From Buttiauxella sp. A111 (GTDB lineage: Bacteria > Pseudomonadota > Gammaproteobacteria > Enterobacterales > Enterobacteriaceae), in contig NZ_BJFN01000002.1 in the NCBI RefSeq assembly GCF_014189855.1, positions 372,001 through 436,000 on the forward strand: 64,000 nt of DNA, given 5' to 3'. Made by a program: the position numbers and the translations under genes. How positions within the stretch are numbered: the stretch's first letter is position 1; the number at the start of each line of letters is the position of its first letter. Positions 40,769 to 52,310 of this stretch are shown piece by piece. The notes under the pieces were generated by a model, which made no database searches, was not told where the DNA came from, and saw only the letters and a program-made list of their open reading frames with translations.

Positions 40769-42061
40769 ATGAAGAATTGGAGAACGCTGCTTCTCGGTAT
40801 CGTCCTGGTGACGAATACCTCTTTCGCGGCCCCACAAGTGGTCGACAAAGTTGCAGCCGTAGTGAATAACGGTGTAGTACTGGAAAGTGACGTTGATGGC
40901 ATGATGCAATCAGTGAAGACGGGTGCCCAACAAGCCGGGCAGCAGCTTCCTGACGACAACACGCTGCGCCACCAAATTATTGAACGTCTGATCATGGATC
41001 AAATCATCCTGCAGATGGGTCAAAAAATGGGCGTCAAAGTGACCGATGAGCAGGTTGATAAAGCCATTGCTGATATCGCGGCACAAAACAAAATGAGCAT
41101 GGACCAGATGCGTAGCCGTCTGGCCTATGATGGCGTCAATTACAACACTTACCGTGCCCAGATCCGCAAGGAGATGACGATTTCGGAAGTTCGTAATAAC
41201 GAAGTACGTCGTCGCGTAACGATTCTGCCGCAAGAAGTCGACGCTCTCGCGCAGCAAGTGGGTAGCCAAAACGACAGCAGCACCGAGCTCAACTTAAGCC
41301 ACATCCTGATTCCATTGCCAGAAAACCCAACATCGACTCAGGTAGATGATGCGGAAAAGCAAGCGCGTGATATTGCTTCACAAGCACAAAGCGGTGCTGA
41401 TTTCGGCAAACTGGCTATCACCTACTCTGCTGACCAACAAGCCCTGAAAGGCGGTCAAATGGGTTGGGGACGCATTCAGGAATTACCGTCCATTTTCGCT
41501 CAGGCATTAAGCACGGCGAAAAAAGGTGATGTGATCGGGCCGATTCGTTCAGGTGTGGGTTTCCACATTCTGAAAGTGAACGACCTGCGTGGTCAAAGCC
41601 AGAGCATTTCTGTGACCGAAGTTCACGCTCGCCATATTTTGCTGAAATCCTCGCCAATTATGAGCGACGATCAAGCGCGTGCTAAGTTGAATGCGATTGC
41701 GGCTGATATTAAGAGCGGCAAAACAACCTTCGCTGAGGCGGCAAAATCGTTCTCTGAAGACCCTGGTTCTGCTAACCAGGGTGGCGATTTAGGTTGGGCA
41801 TCTACCGACATTTATGATCCCGCTTTCCGTGATGCGCTGTCAAAAATGCAAAAAGGTCAGATTAGTGCACCTGTTCACTCTTCATTTGGTTGGCACCTGA
41901 TTGAACTGATGGACACTCGCAAGGTTGATAAGACCGATGTCGCTCAGAAAGATCGTGCCTATCGTATGCTGTTCAACCGTAAGTTCTCTGAAGAAGCACA
42001 AACCTGGATGCAGGAACAGCGTGCATCTGCTTACGTGAAAATTTTAGGTAGCAATGGTTAA
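40769..42061 (+). CDS. surA: Periplasmic chaperone/peptidyl-prolyl isomerase SurA
   Basis: Chaperone for outer-membrane proteins including LptD. It has 430 residues (E. coli 428) with a 20-residue signal peptide (TSFAAPQ). The N-terminal SurA domain is followed by two parvulin domains at about residues 172-275 and 284-385, seen through [10 protein letters not shown] and [10 protein letters not shown], and a C-terminal helix region. Overlaps pdxA by 8 bp. Confidence 0.97.
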   Translation: MKNWRTLLLGIVLVTNTSFAAPQVVDKVAAVVNNGVVLESDVDGMMQSVKTGAQQAGQQLPDDNTLRHQIIERLIMDQIILQMGQKMGVKVTDEQVDKAIADIAAQNKMSMDQMRSRLAYDGVNYNTYRAQIRKEMTISEVRNNEVRRRVTILPQEVDALAQQVGSQNDSSTELNLSHILIPLPENPTSTQVDDAEKQARDIASQAQSGADFGKLAITYSADQQALKGGQMGWGRIQELPSIFAQALSTAKKGDVIGPIRSGVGFHILKVNDLRGQSQSISVTEVHARHILLKSSPIMSDDQARAKLNAIAADIKSGKTTFAEAAKSFSEDPGSANQGGDLGWASTDIYDPAFRDALSKMQKGQISAPVHSSFGWHLIELMDTRKVDKTDVAQKDRAYRMLFNRKFSEEAQTWMQEQRASAYVKILGSNG

Positions 42062-43043
42062 TTTCCATCGTGTGGTCATCACTCCCGGCGAACCCGCCGG
42101 GATTGGCCCCGACCTGGTCATCGCACTGGCAAGCCGCGAATGGCCTGTTGAACTGGTCGTCGTGGCTTCGCCTGAACTTCTCAAGGAACGTGCTGCCCTC
42201 CTCGGCCTTCCTCTCAAGCTTCGAACTTACCAACCCGATACCCCTGCAAGCCCGCAACCTGCTGGCACACTTACGGTTGTTCCCATCGAATTACGCGCTC
42301 CAGTCGTTCCGGGGCAGTTGGATGTGAGAAACGGTGAGTATGTGGTTGAAACACTGGCTCGAGCTTGTGATGGGTGTATTAACGGTGAATTTGCCGCACT
42401 CATCACGGGGCCCGTTCACAAGGGCATAATCAACGATGCGGGTATTCCGTTTATTGGTCATACCGAGTTTTTCGAAGAACGCTCGCACAGTGAAAAAGTC
42501 GTGATGATGCTGGCAACCGAAGAGTTACGGGTTGCTTTAGCCACCACGCATCTGCCGCTAAAAGCCATTTCTGATGCGATAACGCCAGATTTATTACGCC
42601 AGATAATCACCATCCTGTATCATGACCTGCAAACCAAGTTTGGTATTGCGCAGCCGCATGTGCTGGTTTGTGGCCTCAACCCCCATGCCGGGGAAGGCGG
42701 CCACATGGGCACCGAAGAAATTGATACCATCATTCCAGTACTGAATGAAATGCGTGGTCTGGGAATGAAACTTTCTGGCCCGCTACCGGCAGATACGCTG
42801 TTTCAACCAAAGTATCTTGATAACGCCGATGCAGTACTGGCGATGTACCACGATCAAGGCTTACCGGTACTGAAATACCAGGGCTTTGGCCGGGCGGTAA
42901 ATATCACGCTAGGCTTACCTTTTATCCGCACTTCAGTTGACCATGGAACCGCGCTAGAACTCGCCGGTCTGGGGAAAGCTGAGGTCGGCAGTTTTATTAC
43001 GGCGCTTAATCTCGCCATCAAAATGATTACTAATACTCAATGA
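42054..43043 (+). CDS. pdxA: 4-hydroxythreonine-4-phosphate dehydrogenase
   Basis: NAD-dependent, divalent-metal enzyme of de novo pyridoxal phosphate synthesis. It has 329 residues as in E. coli. Conserved elements are [14 protein letters not shown] near residue 8, [12 protein letters not shown] near 121, GHTEFF near 135, [11 protein letters not shown] near 206 and [23 protein letters not shown] near 278 with the metal histidine. The stop overlaps the rsmA start as ATGA. Confidence 0.97.
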   Translation: MVNFHRVVITPGEPAGIGPDLVIALASREWPVELVVVASPELLKERAALLGLPLKLRTYQPDTPASPQPAGTLTVVPIELRAPVVPGQLDVRNGEYVVETLARACDGCINGEFAALITGPVHKGIINDAGIPFIGHTEFFEERSHSEKVVMMLATEELRVALATTHLPLKAISDAITPDLLRQIITILYHDLQTKFGIAQPHVLVCGLNPHAGEGGHMGTEEIDTIIPVLNEMRGLGMKLSGPLPADTLFQPKYLDNADAVLAMYHDQGLPVLKYQGFGRAVNITLGLPFIRTSVDHGTALELAGLGKAEVGSFITALNLAIKMITNTQ

Positions 43044-43864
43044 ATACTCGTGTCCACCAGGGCCATTTAGCCCGTAAACGTTTTGGACAAAACTTCCTTA
43101 ATGACCAGTTCGTTATCGACAGTATTGTCTCTGCAATTAATCCACAAAAAGGCCAGGCAATGGTTGAAATCGGCCCCGGCCTCGGCGCATTAACCGAGCC
43201 TGTGGGTGAACGCCTGGATGAAATGACCGTTATCGAGCTGGACCGCGATCTTGCAGCCCGTCTGCAAACGCATCCTTTCCTGGCACCCAAACTGACAATT
43301 TATCAGCAAGATGCCATGACCATGGATTTTGGAGAGCTGTCGCAAAAAATCGGTCAGCCGTTGCGCGTATTTGGCAATCTGCCGTATAACATCTCCACGC
43401 CATTGATGTTCCATCTCTTTAGCTATACTGATGCCATTGCTGATATGCACTTTATGCTGCAAAAAGAGGTGGTAAACCGTTTAGTTGCTGGCCCAAACAG
43501 TAAAGCGTATGGTCGTTTATCTGTCATGGCGCAGTATTATTGCAATGTCATCCCAGTGCTTGAAGTGCCACCAACGGCTTTCACACCGGCACCAAAAGTG
43601 GATTCTGCCGTTGTTCGTCTGGTTCCACATGCAACAATACCGCACCCCGTGAACGAACTGCGTGTTTTAAGCCGCATCACCACGGAAGCCTTTAATAAAC
43701 GTCGCAAAACGATTCGTAATAGCCTTGGCCATCTCTTTAGCGTTGAAGTGATGACGGAGCTTGGAATCGACCCAACCCTGCGTGCTGAGAACATCTCAGT
43801 CGCACAGTATTGCCAACTGGCAAACTATTTGGCTGAGCATCCGCAGCAGCCGAAGGAGAGTTAA
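43040..43864 (+). CDS. rsmA: 16S rRNA dimethyladenosine transferase
   Basis: KsgA/RsmA dimethylates A1518 and A1519 near the 3' end of 16S rRNA, a late checkpoint in 30S assembly. It has 274 residues (E. coli 273). Motif [14 protein letters not shown] near residue 38, catalytic motif [14 protein letters not shown] near 112, and the C-terminal helical domain. Only 2 bp separate it from apaG. Confidence 0.97.
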   Translation: MNTRVHQGHLARKRFGQNFLNDQFVIDSIVSAINPQKGQAMVEIGPGLGALTEPVGERLDEMTVIELDRDLAARLQTHPFLAPKLTIYQQDAMTMDFGELSQKIGQPLRVFGNLPYNISTPLMFHLFSYTDAIADMHFMLQKEVVNRLVAGPNSKAYGRLSVMAQYYCNVIPVLEVPPTAFTPAPKVDSAVVRLVPHATIPHPVNELRVLSRITTEAFNKRRKTIRNSLGHLFSVEVMTELGIDPTLRAENISVAQYCQLANYLAEHPQQPKES

Positions 43865-43866
43865 CG

Positions 43867-44244
43867 ATGTTAAATTCGCCCCGCGTATGCATTCAGGTAC
43901 AAAGCGTCTATATCGAATCCCAGTCCTCTCCTGAGCACGAGCGTTTCGTCTTTGCTTATACCGTTACCATTCGTAACCTGGGGCGAACACCGGTGCAATT
44001 GCTTGGCCGTTATTGGCTTATCACCAATGGCAACGGCCATGAAACTGAAGTTCAGGGCGAAGGCGTGATTGGCGTCCAGCCGCATATTGAACCGGGCAAC
44101 GAATACAGCTATACAAGCGGTGCTGTTCTTGAAACACCGCTTGGCACCATGCAAGGCCATTACGAAATGGTTGACTCTCAGGGCGACGCTTTCCGCGTTG
44201 CTATTCCCGTGTTCCGTCTGGCTATTCCAGCCTTCATTCACTAA
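43867..44244 (+). CDS. apaG: ApaG/CorD
   Basis: Small protein (125 residues, the E. coli length) with a fibronectin-III-like fold, linked to Co2+ and Mg2+ handling but of unknown mechanism. Recognised by [25 protein letters not shown]-type N terminus, [13 protein letters not shown] near residue 48 and the [10 protein letters not shown] segment near 78. Four bases separate its stop from the apaH start. Confidence 0.95.
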   Translation: MLNSPRVCIQVQSVYIESQSSPEHERFVFAYTVTIRNLGRTPVQLLGRYWLITNGNGHETEVQGEGVIGVQPHIEPGNEYSYTSGAVLETPLGTMQGHYEMVDSQGDAFRVAIPVFRLAIPAFIH

Positions 44245-44248
44245 TACA

Positions 44249-45100
44249 ATGTCTACATACCTGATTGGCGATGTTCACGGCTGTTACGATGAACTGGTCG
44301 CCCTACTACAACAGGTTGATTTTAAGCCTGGCGAAGATATTTTATGGCTTACGGGTGATCTCGTCGCTCGTGGGCCAGCTTCACTCGAAGTCCTGCGTTT
44401 TGTGCGCGGGCTTGGCGATAGCGTACGTCTCGTGCTCGGCAACCACGACCTGCATCTGCTCGCGGTTTATGCAGGCATCAGCCGCAATAAACCCAAAGAT
44501 CGCGTATCCCAATTACTTGAAGCGCCCGATGCGGACGAACTGCTTAACTGGTTACGCCGCCAGCCTCTGCTTCAGGTTGATGAAGATAAAAAGATTGTGA
44601 TGGCTCACGCCGGGGTAACCCCGCAGTGGGATCTCAATACCGCGATGGCCTGTGCGCGTGATGTCGAAGCGGTGTTATCCAGCGACAGCTACCCGTTATT
44701 CCTCGACGCGATGTACGGCGATATGCCGAATAACTGGTCGCCTGAACTTTCAGGGTTAGCACGCCTGCGGTTTATTACCAATTCATTGACCCGTATGCGT
44801 TATTGCTTCCCGAACGGGCAACTGGATATGTACTGCAAAGATTCGCCAGAAAGCGCTCCCGCTCCGTTGAAACCGTGGTTTGCGATCCCAGGGCCGGTAA
44901 CCGATGAGTATTCAGTTATCTTCGGGCATTGGGCGTCACTGGAAGGCAAAGGTACACCTGAAGGGATTTACGGGTTAGATACAGGTTGCTGCTGGGGCGG
45001 AGACTTAACCTGTCTGCGCTGGGAAGATAAAATGGTTTTCGTTCAGCCATCGAATCGACAGCAAGATGTCGGCGGCGGTGAAACAGCCATTGCTTCATAA
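44249..45100 (+). CDS. apaH: Diadenosine tetraphosphatase, symmetrical
   Basis: Hydrolyses Ap4A to two ADP and also decaps Np4-capped RNA. The ATG at 44249 gives 283 residues (E. coli 280). PPP-family phosphatase motifs: GDVHGC at residues 7-12, the second motif in [10 protein letters not shown] and GNHDLH near 61, with later His ligands in MAHAGV near 118 and FGHWAS near 226. An intrinsic terminator follows at once. Confidence 0.97.
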   Translation: MSTYLIGDVHGCYDELVALLQQVDFKPGEDILWLTGDLVARGPASLEVLRFVRGLGDSVRLVLGNHDLHLLAVYAGISRNKPKDRVSQLLEAPDADELLNWLRRQPLLQVDEDKKIVMAHAGVTPQWDLNTAMACARDVEAVLSSDSYPLFLDAMYGDMPNNWSPELSGLARLRFITNSLTRMRYCFPNGQLDMYCKDSPESAPAPLKPWFAIPGPVTDEYSVIFGHWASLEGKGTPEGIYGLDTGCCWGGDLTCLRWEDKMVFVQPSNRQQDVGGGETAIAS

Positions 45101-45104
45101 AAAA

Positions 45105-45134
45105 AGCCCGGTGATAAATCAAACCGGGCTTTTT
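45105..45134. terminator. Bidirectional terminator between apaH and folA
   Basis: AGCCCGGT (45105-45112) pairs with ACCGGGCT (45123-45130), with A6 before and T5 after, so it can serve both converging genes. Confidence 0.9.
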
Positions 45135-45142
45135 GCTTTTAC

Positions 45143-45622
45143 TTAACGACGTTCCAGCACTTCGAAACAGTAACTGTGTGAGTTACTTTCATCTGCGTCG
45201 TGGAATTCACTGAAAGTAGACTGCCACTCATCCGGTTCGTAATCCGGGAAGTGCGTGTCGCCTTCCACTTCTGCGTCGATATGCGTCAGATACAGACGCT
45301 GTGCTTTTGGCAGGAACTGTTCGTAAACACGTCCGCCACCAATCACCATAATCTCTTCTGCGTCGCCACAAGCCTTAATGGCATCCTCTACAGACGATAC
45401 CCACTGAACGCGATCATCGGCACCAGGATTGCTGCTAATGACGATATTCTTGCGTCCAGGCAGCGGTCGGCCGATAGACTCCCAGGTCAAACGCCCCATA
45501 ACCACAGGTTTATTCAGTGTATTACGTTTAAACCAGGCCAGATCGGCAGGCAAGTCCCAGGGCATGGCGTTTTCCATGCCAATTACACGATCTACCGCTA
45601 ATGCAGCAATCAGACTGATCAT
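45143..45622 (-). CDS. folA: Dihydrofolate reductase
   Basis: NADPH-dependent reduction of dihydrofolate, the target of trimethoprim. It has 159 residues as in E. coli. Catalytic Asp27 lies in LPADLAWF; Met20 loop GMENAMPW, and the NADPH-phosphate site GRLTWES and IGGGRVYEQ are seen. From memory E. coli has Asn23 and His45 where this protein has Asp23 and Leu45; I regard these as ordinary differences between genera. No classical resistance change (at residues 21, 28 or 30) is seen. Confidence 0.97.
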   Translation of the reverse strand: MISLIAALAVDRVIGMENAMPWDLPADLAWFKRNTLNKPVVMGRLTWESIGRPLPGRKNIVISSNPGADDRVQWVSSVEDAIKACGDAEEIMVIGGGRVYEQFLPKAQRLYLTHIDAEVEGDTHFPDYEPDEWQSTFSEFHDADESNSHSYCFEVLERR

Positions 45623-45657
45623 TCTATTAACCCAAGGATGGTGAAAAATTTGCCGCC

Positions 45658-45686
45658 ACTATACGGAAAGCATATTCTTTCGTCGA
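45658..45686 (-). promoter_or_regulatory. Candidate folA promoter
   Basis: Minus-strand -35 TCGACG (complement of 45681-45686), 17-bp spacer and -10 TATAGT (complement of 45658-45663), about 36 bp before the start codon. Confidence 0.5.
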
Positions 45687-45893
45687 CTGTCCGCACGCCT
45701 GTCTGTAAGAATTTTTTTGTTCTGCGACTGTAAACCCGTAACGTATTGCTTCCTGATAGAGCAGGAACAATGAGTTAGCGTAAAAGTGCCAGAAGTAACG
45801 TAAAAAATTCTTAACTACGCTTCGCCACCGACTATGAGTCAATGTAATAGCTGCGGTATAGTTCACCTTTATCCCTCTTTGCCGGACAATCCC

Positions 45894-46508
45894 ATGCTGG
45901 AAACCACACTTTTTGTCGCCACCATTGCCACTCTGGGGATGCTTTCTCCTGGCCCCGATTTCTTTCTGGTAATTAAAAATGCAGCCCGCTACCCGCGCGC
46001 GGCGGCGATGATGACTTCCATTGGGGTCATTAGCGGAGTTGCGACCCATATGGCGTATTGTGTGGCAGGCCTGGCAGTTCTTATCACCACGACGCCCTGG
46101 TTATTCGGTTTGCTGAAATACGCCGGTGCCGCGTATCTGATCTGGATTGGCATCCACGCTTTGCTTGCTCGCGGCAGCAGTAAAATGGATGTCAGTAATG
46201 TTGAACGCCAGCAAACCACGCTCAAAAAAGCCTTCTTGCAGGGTTATTTATGCAACTTGCTGAATCCAAAGGCGACACTGTTCTTCCTTTCGGTATTCAC
46301 CCAGGTGTTAAGCGTAAATTCCGGCACCATGGAAAAACTCTGGTACGCAGGAGTGATTCTGGCGTTGTCCGTCGTCTGGTGGCCGCTTTTGGTAGTGCTG
46401 ATTCAGAGCGAACCGGTTCGCCGCGGCCTGACTAAAGCGCAGAAGATTGTCGATAAGTTGCTGGGTGGGATGCTGATAGCGCTAGGAATTAAAGTGGCTT
46501 TAAGCTGA
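45894..46508 (+). CDS. LysE/RhtB-family amino-acid exporter
   Basis: Inner-membrane protein of 204 residues with about six hydrophobic segments. The N-terminal signature MLSPGPDFFLVIKNA is that of the LysE/RhtB family, and NPKATLFFLSVFTQV near residue 135 is also typical. RhtC-like threonine/homoserine export is the nearest recalled match, but the substrate cannot be told from sequence. The ATG at 45894 starts at the first membrane segment; a start 20 codons earlier adds no match. E. coli has no gene between folA and kefC, so this is an extra gene here. Confidence 0.88.
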   Translation: MLETTLFVATIATLGMLSPGPDFFLVIKNAARYPRAAAMMTSIGVISGVATHMAYCVAGLAVLITTTPWLFGLLKYAGAAYLIWIGIHALLARGSSKMDVSNVERQQTTLKKAFLQGYLCNLLNPKATLFFLSVFTQVLSVNSGTMEKLWYAGVILALSVVWWPLLVVLIQSEPVRRGLTKAQKIVDKLLGGMLIALGIKVALS

Positions 46509-46531
46509 TTGTCACTCAATCAGGCAGAAAT

Positions 46532-46561
46532 AAAAAAGCTCCCGATTTGGGAGCTTTTTTT
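46532..46561. terminator. Bidirectional terminator between the LysE-family gene and kefC
   Basis: GCTCCC (46538-46543) and GGGAGC (46549-46554) with A6 before and T7 after; serves both converging genes. Confidence 0.9.
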
Positions 46562-46562
46562 G

Positions 46563-48419
46563 TTACTCAGGTTTCACAGGTGGCTCATCCGCCAATTTCC
46601 CTGAATGAACACCCTCTTCCGTTCCTTGCCAGCCATGGCGCTGAATCACATTGAGATGTGCACGATCTTCGTTAATCACATCAGTAAGCATGGCGCTAGT
46701 GCGCTTGAGAACATCAGCACGTGCTGACCAGTCTGGAGCTGGCACCATCTCTTCCACCATTTGCATATTGAACCGACGGAAATGGTCAGCTCGTTCTCGT
46801 GCCTCGTAGCTCCCCACGCCCAGCCCTTCGAGCGCTCTGCGCCCAACTTTCAACGCCCCTTCAAATGTCTCACGCTCAGGTTGGTCGATCCCCAACTGGC
46901 GCAGCCGAATAAAGTGGTCGAGATCGCGTGCGCGGGCAATCACTTTCAGATGTGGGAAATGCTCCTGCACCAATTCGGCTAACTGCATATTGGCATCAGG
47001 ATCGTCGATGGCGTTGATCAGCACTTCGGCTTTTGCCGCACCCGCAGATTCCAGTAAATCCACGCGGGTCGCATCGCCATAAAACACCTTGGTACCAAAT
47101 TTACGCAGCGTTTCGATATGGTCTGGATCGTGATCGAGAACCACCATTTTCACTCCGCTGGTCAGCAGCAAGCGCCCGGCAATTTGACCAAAACGCCCGA
47201 AGCCGGCAACAATCACGCGCGGTTGTTCTTCATCGATTTCATCGGCTTCACGCGCCTGTTCTTTGCCAGATTTTTCCAGACGATTGAGCAATACCAGCAG
47301 CAGTGGCGTTGCCGCCATAGAGAGTGCGACGGCAAGCGTAAGCGATTTTGCCCAACTGTCGTCCAACACCTCTGCCATTCTCGCTGTACCAAAAATGACG
47401 AAGGCAAACTCACTTCCCTGCCCCAGCAGAACGGCAAACCAGCGACGCTGTTTGCGCGGGACGTTAAGGGTTTTTGCCACGGTCCAAAGCGTAATAGTTT
47501 TAATCGCCAGGAAACCGAACAGCAGCACGATAATTCTCAGCGGATTATCCAGCAGCGTACCAAAATCTATCGACATCCCCACGCCGATGAAAAACAGCCC
47601 CAGCAGCAATCCTTTGAAGGGTTCGATATCGCTTTCCAGCGCATGGCGATACTCAGAACTTGCCAGTAAAACCCCCGCGAGAAACGCGCCCATCGCCATT
47701 GAAAGTCCCGCTTCCTCGAGCAATAAACCAAAGCCGAATACCATAAATAACGCCATGGCACTGAAAACTTCCCGCAGGCCAGAACGTGCCACAAACCGCA
47801 ATAATGGACGCGTAACATAGCGGCCTAATAACACGACTATCGCCAGAGCCCCCACCACTTTAAGAGCAGAAATTGAAAATGCGGCAAAGGTCGTGGTTGT
47901 GCCACTGCTGGCGAGTAAGGGGATCATGGCGACCAGCGGAATGGCGGCAATATCCTGAAAGAGCAGTACTGCAAATGCACTGCGCCCCATTTGCGAAACA
48001 GTCAGATTGCGTTCGTTCATCGCCTGCATCGCGATGGCGGTGGAGGAAAGTGCCAGCGTCAGGCCGATTAAGACCGCCACTTGCCAGCGTAATCCTAAGA
48101 ACATGCAGAACAAGCCGAGCAGTAATCCACACGCCACCATTTGCAGCATACCGCCGCCAAATACCGACACACGCAGGGTCCATAAACGTTGCGGGTCCAG
48201 CTCCAGACCGATGACGAATAGCATCAACACCACGCCTATCTCCGCAAAGTGCAGAATAGTTTCGGCGTCAGTCACCAGCCGCAAACCCCACGGCCCGATA
48301 ATACAGCCTGCGATAAGGTAGCCGAGTACCGATCCCAACCCAAGACGCACCGCAATCGGCACAATGATTGCTGCGGAGCCGAGATAAATCAGCGCCTGAA
48401 TCATGCTGTGGCTATCCAT
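46563..48419 (-). CDS. kefC: Glutathione-regulated K+ efflux antiporter KefC
   Basis: CPA2-family K+/H+ antiporter gated by glutathione and activated by glutathione adducts, protecting against electrophiles. The ATG complementary to 48417-48419 gives 618 residues (E. coli 620). About 12-13 membrane segments lie in residues 5-380, then a KTN domain with the nucleotide fold motif [15 protein letters not shown] near 405, and a C-terminal tail. It overlaps kefF by 8 bp. Confidence 0.97.
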   Translation of the reverse strand: MDSHSMIQALIYLGSAAIIVPIAVRLGLGSVLGYLIAGCIIGPWGLRLVTDAETILHFAEIGVVLMLFVIGLELDPQRLWTLRVSVFGGGMLQMVACGLLLGLFCMFLGLRWQVAVLIGLTLALSSTAIAMQAMNERNLTVSQMGRSAFAVLLFQDIAAIPLVAMIPLLASSGTTTTFAAFSISALKVVGALAIVVLLGRYVTRPLLRFVARSGLREVFSAMALFMVFGFGLLLEEAGLSMAMGAFLAGVLLASSEYRHALESDIEPFKGLLLGLFFIGVGMSIDFGTLLDNPLRIIVLLFGFLAIKTITLWTVAKTLNVPRKQRRWFAVLLGQGSEFAFVIFGTARMAEVLDDSWAKSLTLAVALSMAATPLLLVLLNRLEKSGKEQAREADEIDEEQPRVIVAGFGRFGQIAGRLLLTSGVKMVVLDHDPDHIETLRKFGTKVFYGDATRVDLLESAGAAKAEVLINAIDDPDANMQLAELVQEHFPHLKVIARARDLDHFIRLRQLGIDQPERETFEGALKVGRRALEGLGVGSYEARERADHFRRFNMQMVEEMVPAPDWSARADVLKRTSAMLTDVINEDRAHLNVIQRHGWQGTEEGVHSGKLADEPPVKPE

Positions 48420-48942
48420 GATTCGCCTCCTTCCAGTCGAGCAAGCGTTGCTTATACATTTCGGCTTGAACCTCGAGGGTGTTTTCGTCGCAAACAAAGG
48501 TGTAATGGATGGTGAAATGCGGCAGCCAGTTCATACCGCAATACAACGCGGTGGCTTGTAATGGCTGGCCGAGTACATCAAAGCCAGGATGGTCGCCGAG
48601 TTCGAAGTGGTTATCACCGCCACCGGTCGTGACAGCCCACATCACGTTTTTACCGTGTAATGCCGTACCACCGTGACCATACGCCCAGCCGTGAGAAAGC
48701 ACTTTATCGATCCACAGTTTCATCAATGGCGGCGTGCTGTACCACTGCATCGGATGTTGCCAGATAACCAGATCGGCGCGGCTTAATGCTTCCTGTTCAG
48801 CAGCAATATCAATATTGAAATCGGGATATAAAGCATAAAGAGAACGCACTTCCACATCTGGCAAAAGTGAGGCCTGCTCTATCATTTTTCGGTTTGCATG
48901 GGAGTGATGCGGGTAAGGGTGTGCATAAATAATCAAAATCAT
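48412..48942 (-). CDS. kefF: KefF, quinone reductase and activator of KefC
   Basis: FMN-dependent NAD(P)H:quinone oxidoreductase of the flavodoxin-like fold that binds KefC and is needed for its full activity. It has 176 residues, the E. coli length. N-terminal [35 protein letters not shown] near residue 78 and [10 protein letters not shown] near 111 form the FMN site. First gene of the kefFC unit. Confidence 0.96.
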   Translation of the reverse strand: MILIIYAHPYPHHSHANRKMIEQASLLPDVEVRSLYALYPDFNIDIAAEQEALSRADLVIWQHPMQWYSTPPLMKLWIDKVLSHGWAYGHGGTALHGKNVMWAVTTGGGDNHFELGDHPGFDVLGQPLQATALYCGMNWLPHFTIHYTFVCDENTLEVQAEMYKQRLLDWKEANHG

Positions 48943-49022
48943 AGGGTAGGTTGTCCGTATGCGTAATCATCACAGTGTAGTCGCTTAACGATATCCAGCC
49001 TACATGTGTGATCTACATAACA

Positions 49023-49050
49023 AAAAAAGGCCCACCGAAGTGAGCCTTAT
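49023..49050 (-). terminator. carAB intrinsic terminator
   Basis: On the minus strand AAGGCTCAC, loop TTCG, GTGGGCCTT, then T7. It lies 20 bp after the carB stop. Confidence 0.9.
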
Positions 49051-49070
49051 TAAACTGAACAACCCGAAGA

Positions 49071-52000
49071 TTACTTAGTGATCTGCGCGTGCATTTCCTG
49101 AACTGAAATGACTTTTTCAGTCGCATCAGAGTTCAGCGCCATCGCGGTGGCAAAGCCGCCGTTCAGCGTGGTGTCGTAATGCACTTTATATTGCAGCGCA
49201 CTGCGGCGGATGAGTTTGGAATCCTCAATCGCCTGACGACCAGCCGTGGTGTTGATGATGTAGGTATATTCGCCATTCTTGATACGGTCCTGAATGTGCG
49301 GACGGCCTTCATGCACCTTGTTCACCAGACGTGGGTTAATACCCGCTTCACCCAGCACAACCGCAGTGCCGTGAGTCGCGTCCAGCTCAAAGCCCTGTTT
49401 CAGCAGTTTGGCAGCAAGATCCACAACGCGTTTTTTGTCGCCTTCACGAACCGAGAGCAGCGCGCGGCCTGGTTTACGCATGGTGGACTGGCTACCCAGC
49501 ATCGCTTTCGAGAAAGCTTCAGCAAAGGTGCGGCCCACGCCCATCACTTCACCGGTAGAGCGCATTTCTGGCCCTAACAGCGGGTCAACGCCCGGGAATT
49601 TGTTGAACGGCAGTACCACTTCTTTCACGGAGTAGTAAGGCGGGATGATTTCTTTGGTCATGCCCTGCTGAACCAGCGTTTGCCCAACCATCACGCGCGC
49701 GGCCACTTTCGCCAGCGCCATGCCGGTTGCTTTGGAAACAAACGGTACGGTACGCGCAGCACGCGGGTTCACTTCAATCAGGTAGACTTCGTTATCTTTC
49801 ACCGCAAACTGCACGTTCATCAAACCGCGAACTTGCAGCTCGAAAGCCAGTTTCTGCACCTGTTGGCGCATCACGTCCTGGATTTCCTGGCTCAGTGTAT
49901 AAGCTGGCAGAGAACATGCAGAGTCACCGGAGTGAACGCCAGCCTGTTCGATATGCTCCATGATGCCGCCAATCAGCACGGTTTCGCCGTCGCAGATGGC
50001 ATCAACATCCACTTCTACCGCGTCGTCGAGGAAGCGGTCCAGCAACACTGGCGCGTCGTTAGACACGCTAACCGCAGTCTGGAAGTAACGACGTAAATCG
50101 ACTTCGTCGTAAACGATTTCCATCGCGCGTCCACCCAGTACGTAGGATGGGCGAACCACCAGCGGATAACCAATCTGCGCGGCTTTTTCGACGGCCATTT
50201 CGATGGTAGTTACCGTGGCGTTGGCAGGCTGTTTCAGTTTCAGACGGTCAACAGCGTGCTGGAAACGTTCACGGTCTTCAGCACGGTCGATAGCGTCAGG
50301 GCTGGTGCCGATAATCGGTACGCCTGCGGCTTCCAGTTCACGCGCCAGTTTCAGCGGGGTCTGGCCGCCGTACTGCACGATAACGCCTTTAGGTTTCTCA
50401 ACACGCACGATTTCCAGCACATCTTCGAAGGTCACTGGCTCGAAGTACAGACGGTCGGACGTGTCATAGTCGGTAGAAACGGTTTCTGGGTTGCAGTTAA
50501 CCATGATGGTTTCATAACCATCTTCGCGCAGCGCCAGAGAGGCGTGTACGCAGCAGTAGTCAAACTCGATACCCTGGCCGATACGGTTCGGGCCACCGCC
50601 CAGTACCATGATTTTGTCACGGTCGTTGTTCGGGTTCGCTTCGCACTCATCTTCATAAGTGGAGTACATATACGCGGTGTCGGTTGAGAATTCCGCCGCA
50701 CAAGTATCAACGCGCTTATAAACCGGGTGCAGCTTATATTGCTCACGCAGTTTACGGATTTCTGATTCACGAACGCCCGCCAGTTTAGCCAGACGCGCAT
50801 CCGCAAAGCCTTTACGCTTGAGCATACGCAGGAAGTCATGGTCCAGGCCGGTGATACCGACTTCTTGCACTTTCTCTTCCAGACGCACCAGCTCTTCAAT
50901 CTGTACCAGGAACCAGCGGTCAATATTGGTCAGGTTGAATACGCCATCGACTGACAGACCTGCACGGAATGCGTCGGCCACGTACCAGATACGCTCGGCA
51001 CCGGCATCTTTCAGCTCGCGGCGGATTTTGGTCAGGGCTTCCGGGTCATCCAGATTCACTTTCGGGTCAAAACCGGTCGCGCCCACTTCAAGACCACGCA
51101 GTGCTTTTTGCAGTGATTCCTGTTGTGTGCGGCCAATCGCCATCACTTCACCGACAGATTTCATCTGCGTCGTCAGGCGGTCATTGGCACCGACGAATTT
51201 TTCGAAGTTAAAGCGTGGAATTTTAGTCACAACGTAGTCAATGGACGGTTCGAACGAAGCTGGCGTTTTGCCGCCAGTGATGTCGTTCATCAGTTCATCA
51301 AGGGTGTAACCGACAGCCAGTTTGGCCGCCACTTTAGCAATCGGGAAGCCGGTAGCTTTGGATGCCAGCGCTGAAGAGCGCGACACGCGCGGGTTCATCT
51401 CGATAACAATCAGACGGCCCGTTTTCGGGTTAACCGAGAACTGCACGTTAGAGCCACCCGTTTCCACGCCGATTTCACGCAGTACCGCCATCGAGGCGTT
51501 ACGCATGATTTGGTACTCTTTGTCGGTCAGTGTTTGAGCCGGTGCCACGGTGATGGAGTCACCCGTGTGAATACCCATCGGGTCAAGGTTTTCGATAGAG
51601 CAAACGATGATGCAGTTGTCGTTTTTATCACGCACCACTTCCATCTCGTACTCTTTCCAACCGATCAGCGATTCGTCAATCAGCAGCTCTTTGGTTGGGG
51701 AAAGATCCAGACCACGCTCGCAGATTTCTTCGAACTCTTCACGGTTGTAAGCGATACCGCCGCCGGTGCCACCCATGGTGAATGAAGGACGGATGATGCA
51801 CGGATAACCGACATCCGCAGCGACAGCCAGCGCTTCTTCCATGTTGTGAGCGATGCCGGAGCGCGCAGTATCAAGGCCAATTTTTTTCATTGCCACGTCG
51901 AAACGACGACGGTCTTCGGCTTTATCAATGGCGTCAGCGGTGGCACCAATCATGGTGACGCCAAACTCAGCCAGCACGCCCTGACGTTCCAGCTCCAACG

Positions 52001-52295
52001 CACAGTTCAGTGCAGTCTGGCCGCCCATGGTTGGCAGCACAGCATCCGGGCGTTCTTTCTCAATGATTTTGCGTACGACTTCCCAGTGAATCGGCTCGAT
52101 GTAGGTCGCATCCGCCATTTCTGGGTCGGTCATGATTGTCGCCGGGTTGGAGTTCACCAGAACAACACGGTAACCCTCTTCACGCAGCGCTTTACACGCC
52201 TGAGCACCGGAATAGTCGAACTCACACGCCTGGCCGATAACAATTGGGCCTGCGCCGAGGATCAGGATGCTTTTTATATCTGTACGTTTTGGCAT
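49071..52295 (-). CDS. carB: Carbamoyl-phosphate synthase large subunit
   Basis: Uses ammonia delivered by CarA, bicarbonate and two ATP to make carbamoyl phosphate for arginine and pyrimidine synthesis. It has 1074 residues (E. coli 1073). Two homologous ATP-grasp halves: the first opens [20 protein letters not shown] near residue 10 and the second [19 protein letters not shown] near 560. The allosteric methylglyoxal-synthase-like domain (UMP, IMP and ornithine sites) occupies the last 140 residues. Encoded 15 bp after carA. Confidence 0.98.
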   Translation of the reverse strand: MPKRTDIKSILILGAGPIVIGQACEFDYSGAQACKALREEGYRVVLVNSNPATIMTDPEMADATYIEPIHWEVVRKIIEKERPDAVLPTMGGQTALNCALELERQGVLAEFGVTMIGATADAIDKAEDRRRFDVAMKKIGLDTARSGIAHNMEEALAVAADVGYPCIIRPSFTMGGTGGGIAYNREEFEEICERGLDLSPTKELLIDESLIGWKEYEMEVVRDKNDNCIIVCSIENLDPMGIHTGDSITVAPAQTLTDKEYQIMRNASMAVLREIGVETGGSNVQFSVNPKTGRLIVIEMNPRVSRSSALASKATGFPIAKVAAKLAVGYTLDELMNDITGGKTPASFEPSIDYVVTKIPRFNFEKFVGANDRLTTQMKSVGEVMAIGRTQQESLQKALRGLEVGATGFDPKVNLDDPEALTKIRRELKDAGAERIWYVADAFRAGLSVDGVFNLTNIDRWFLVQIEELVRLEEKVQEVGITGLDHDFLRMLKRKGFADARLAKLAGVRESEIRKLREQYKLHPVYKRVDTCAAEFSTDTAYMYSTYEDECEANPNNDRDKIMVLGGGPNRIGQGIEFDYCCVHASLALREDGYETIMVNCNPETVSTDYDTSDRLYFEPVTFEDVLEIVRVEKPKGVIVQYGGQTPLKLARELEAAGVPIIGTSPDAIDRAEDRERFQHAVDRLKLKQPANATVTTIEMAVEKAAQIGYPLVVRPSYVLGGRAMEIVYDEVDLRRYFQTAVSVSNDAPVLLDRFLDDAVEVDVDAICDGETVLIGGIMEHIEQAGVHSGDSACSLPAYTLSQEIQDVMRQQVQKLAFELQVRGLMNVQFAVKDNEVYLIEVNPRAARTVPFVSKATGMALAKVAARVMVGQTLVQQGMTKEIIPPYYSVKEVVLPFNKFPGVDPLLGPEMRSTGEVMGVGRTFAEAFSKAMLGSQSTMRKPGRALLSVREGDKKRVVDLAAKLLKQGFELDATHGTAVVLGEAGINPRLVNKVHEGRPHIQDRIKNGEYTYIINTTAGRQAIEDSKLIRRSALQYKVHYDTTLNGGFATAMALNSDATEKVISVQEMHAQITK

Positions 52296-52310
52296 TTTCT
52301 TAGCTCCTGA

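Noticed and set aside
44069-44248. 60-codon N-terminal extension of ApaH
   Set aside because: It overlaps apaG out of frame. The ATG at 44249 puts the GDVHGC motif at the usual position.
49179-52310. Multiple plus-strand frames of 70-150 codons across carB
   Set aside because: They are antisense shadows of carB, which is complete and highly conserved.
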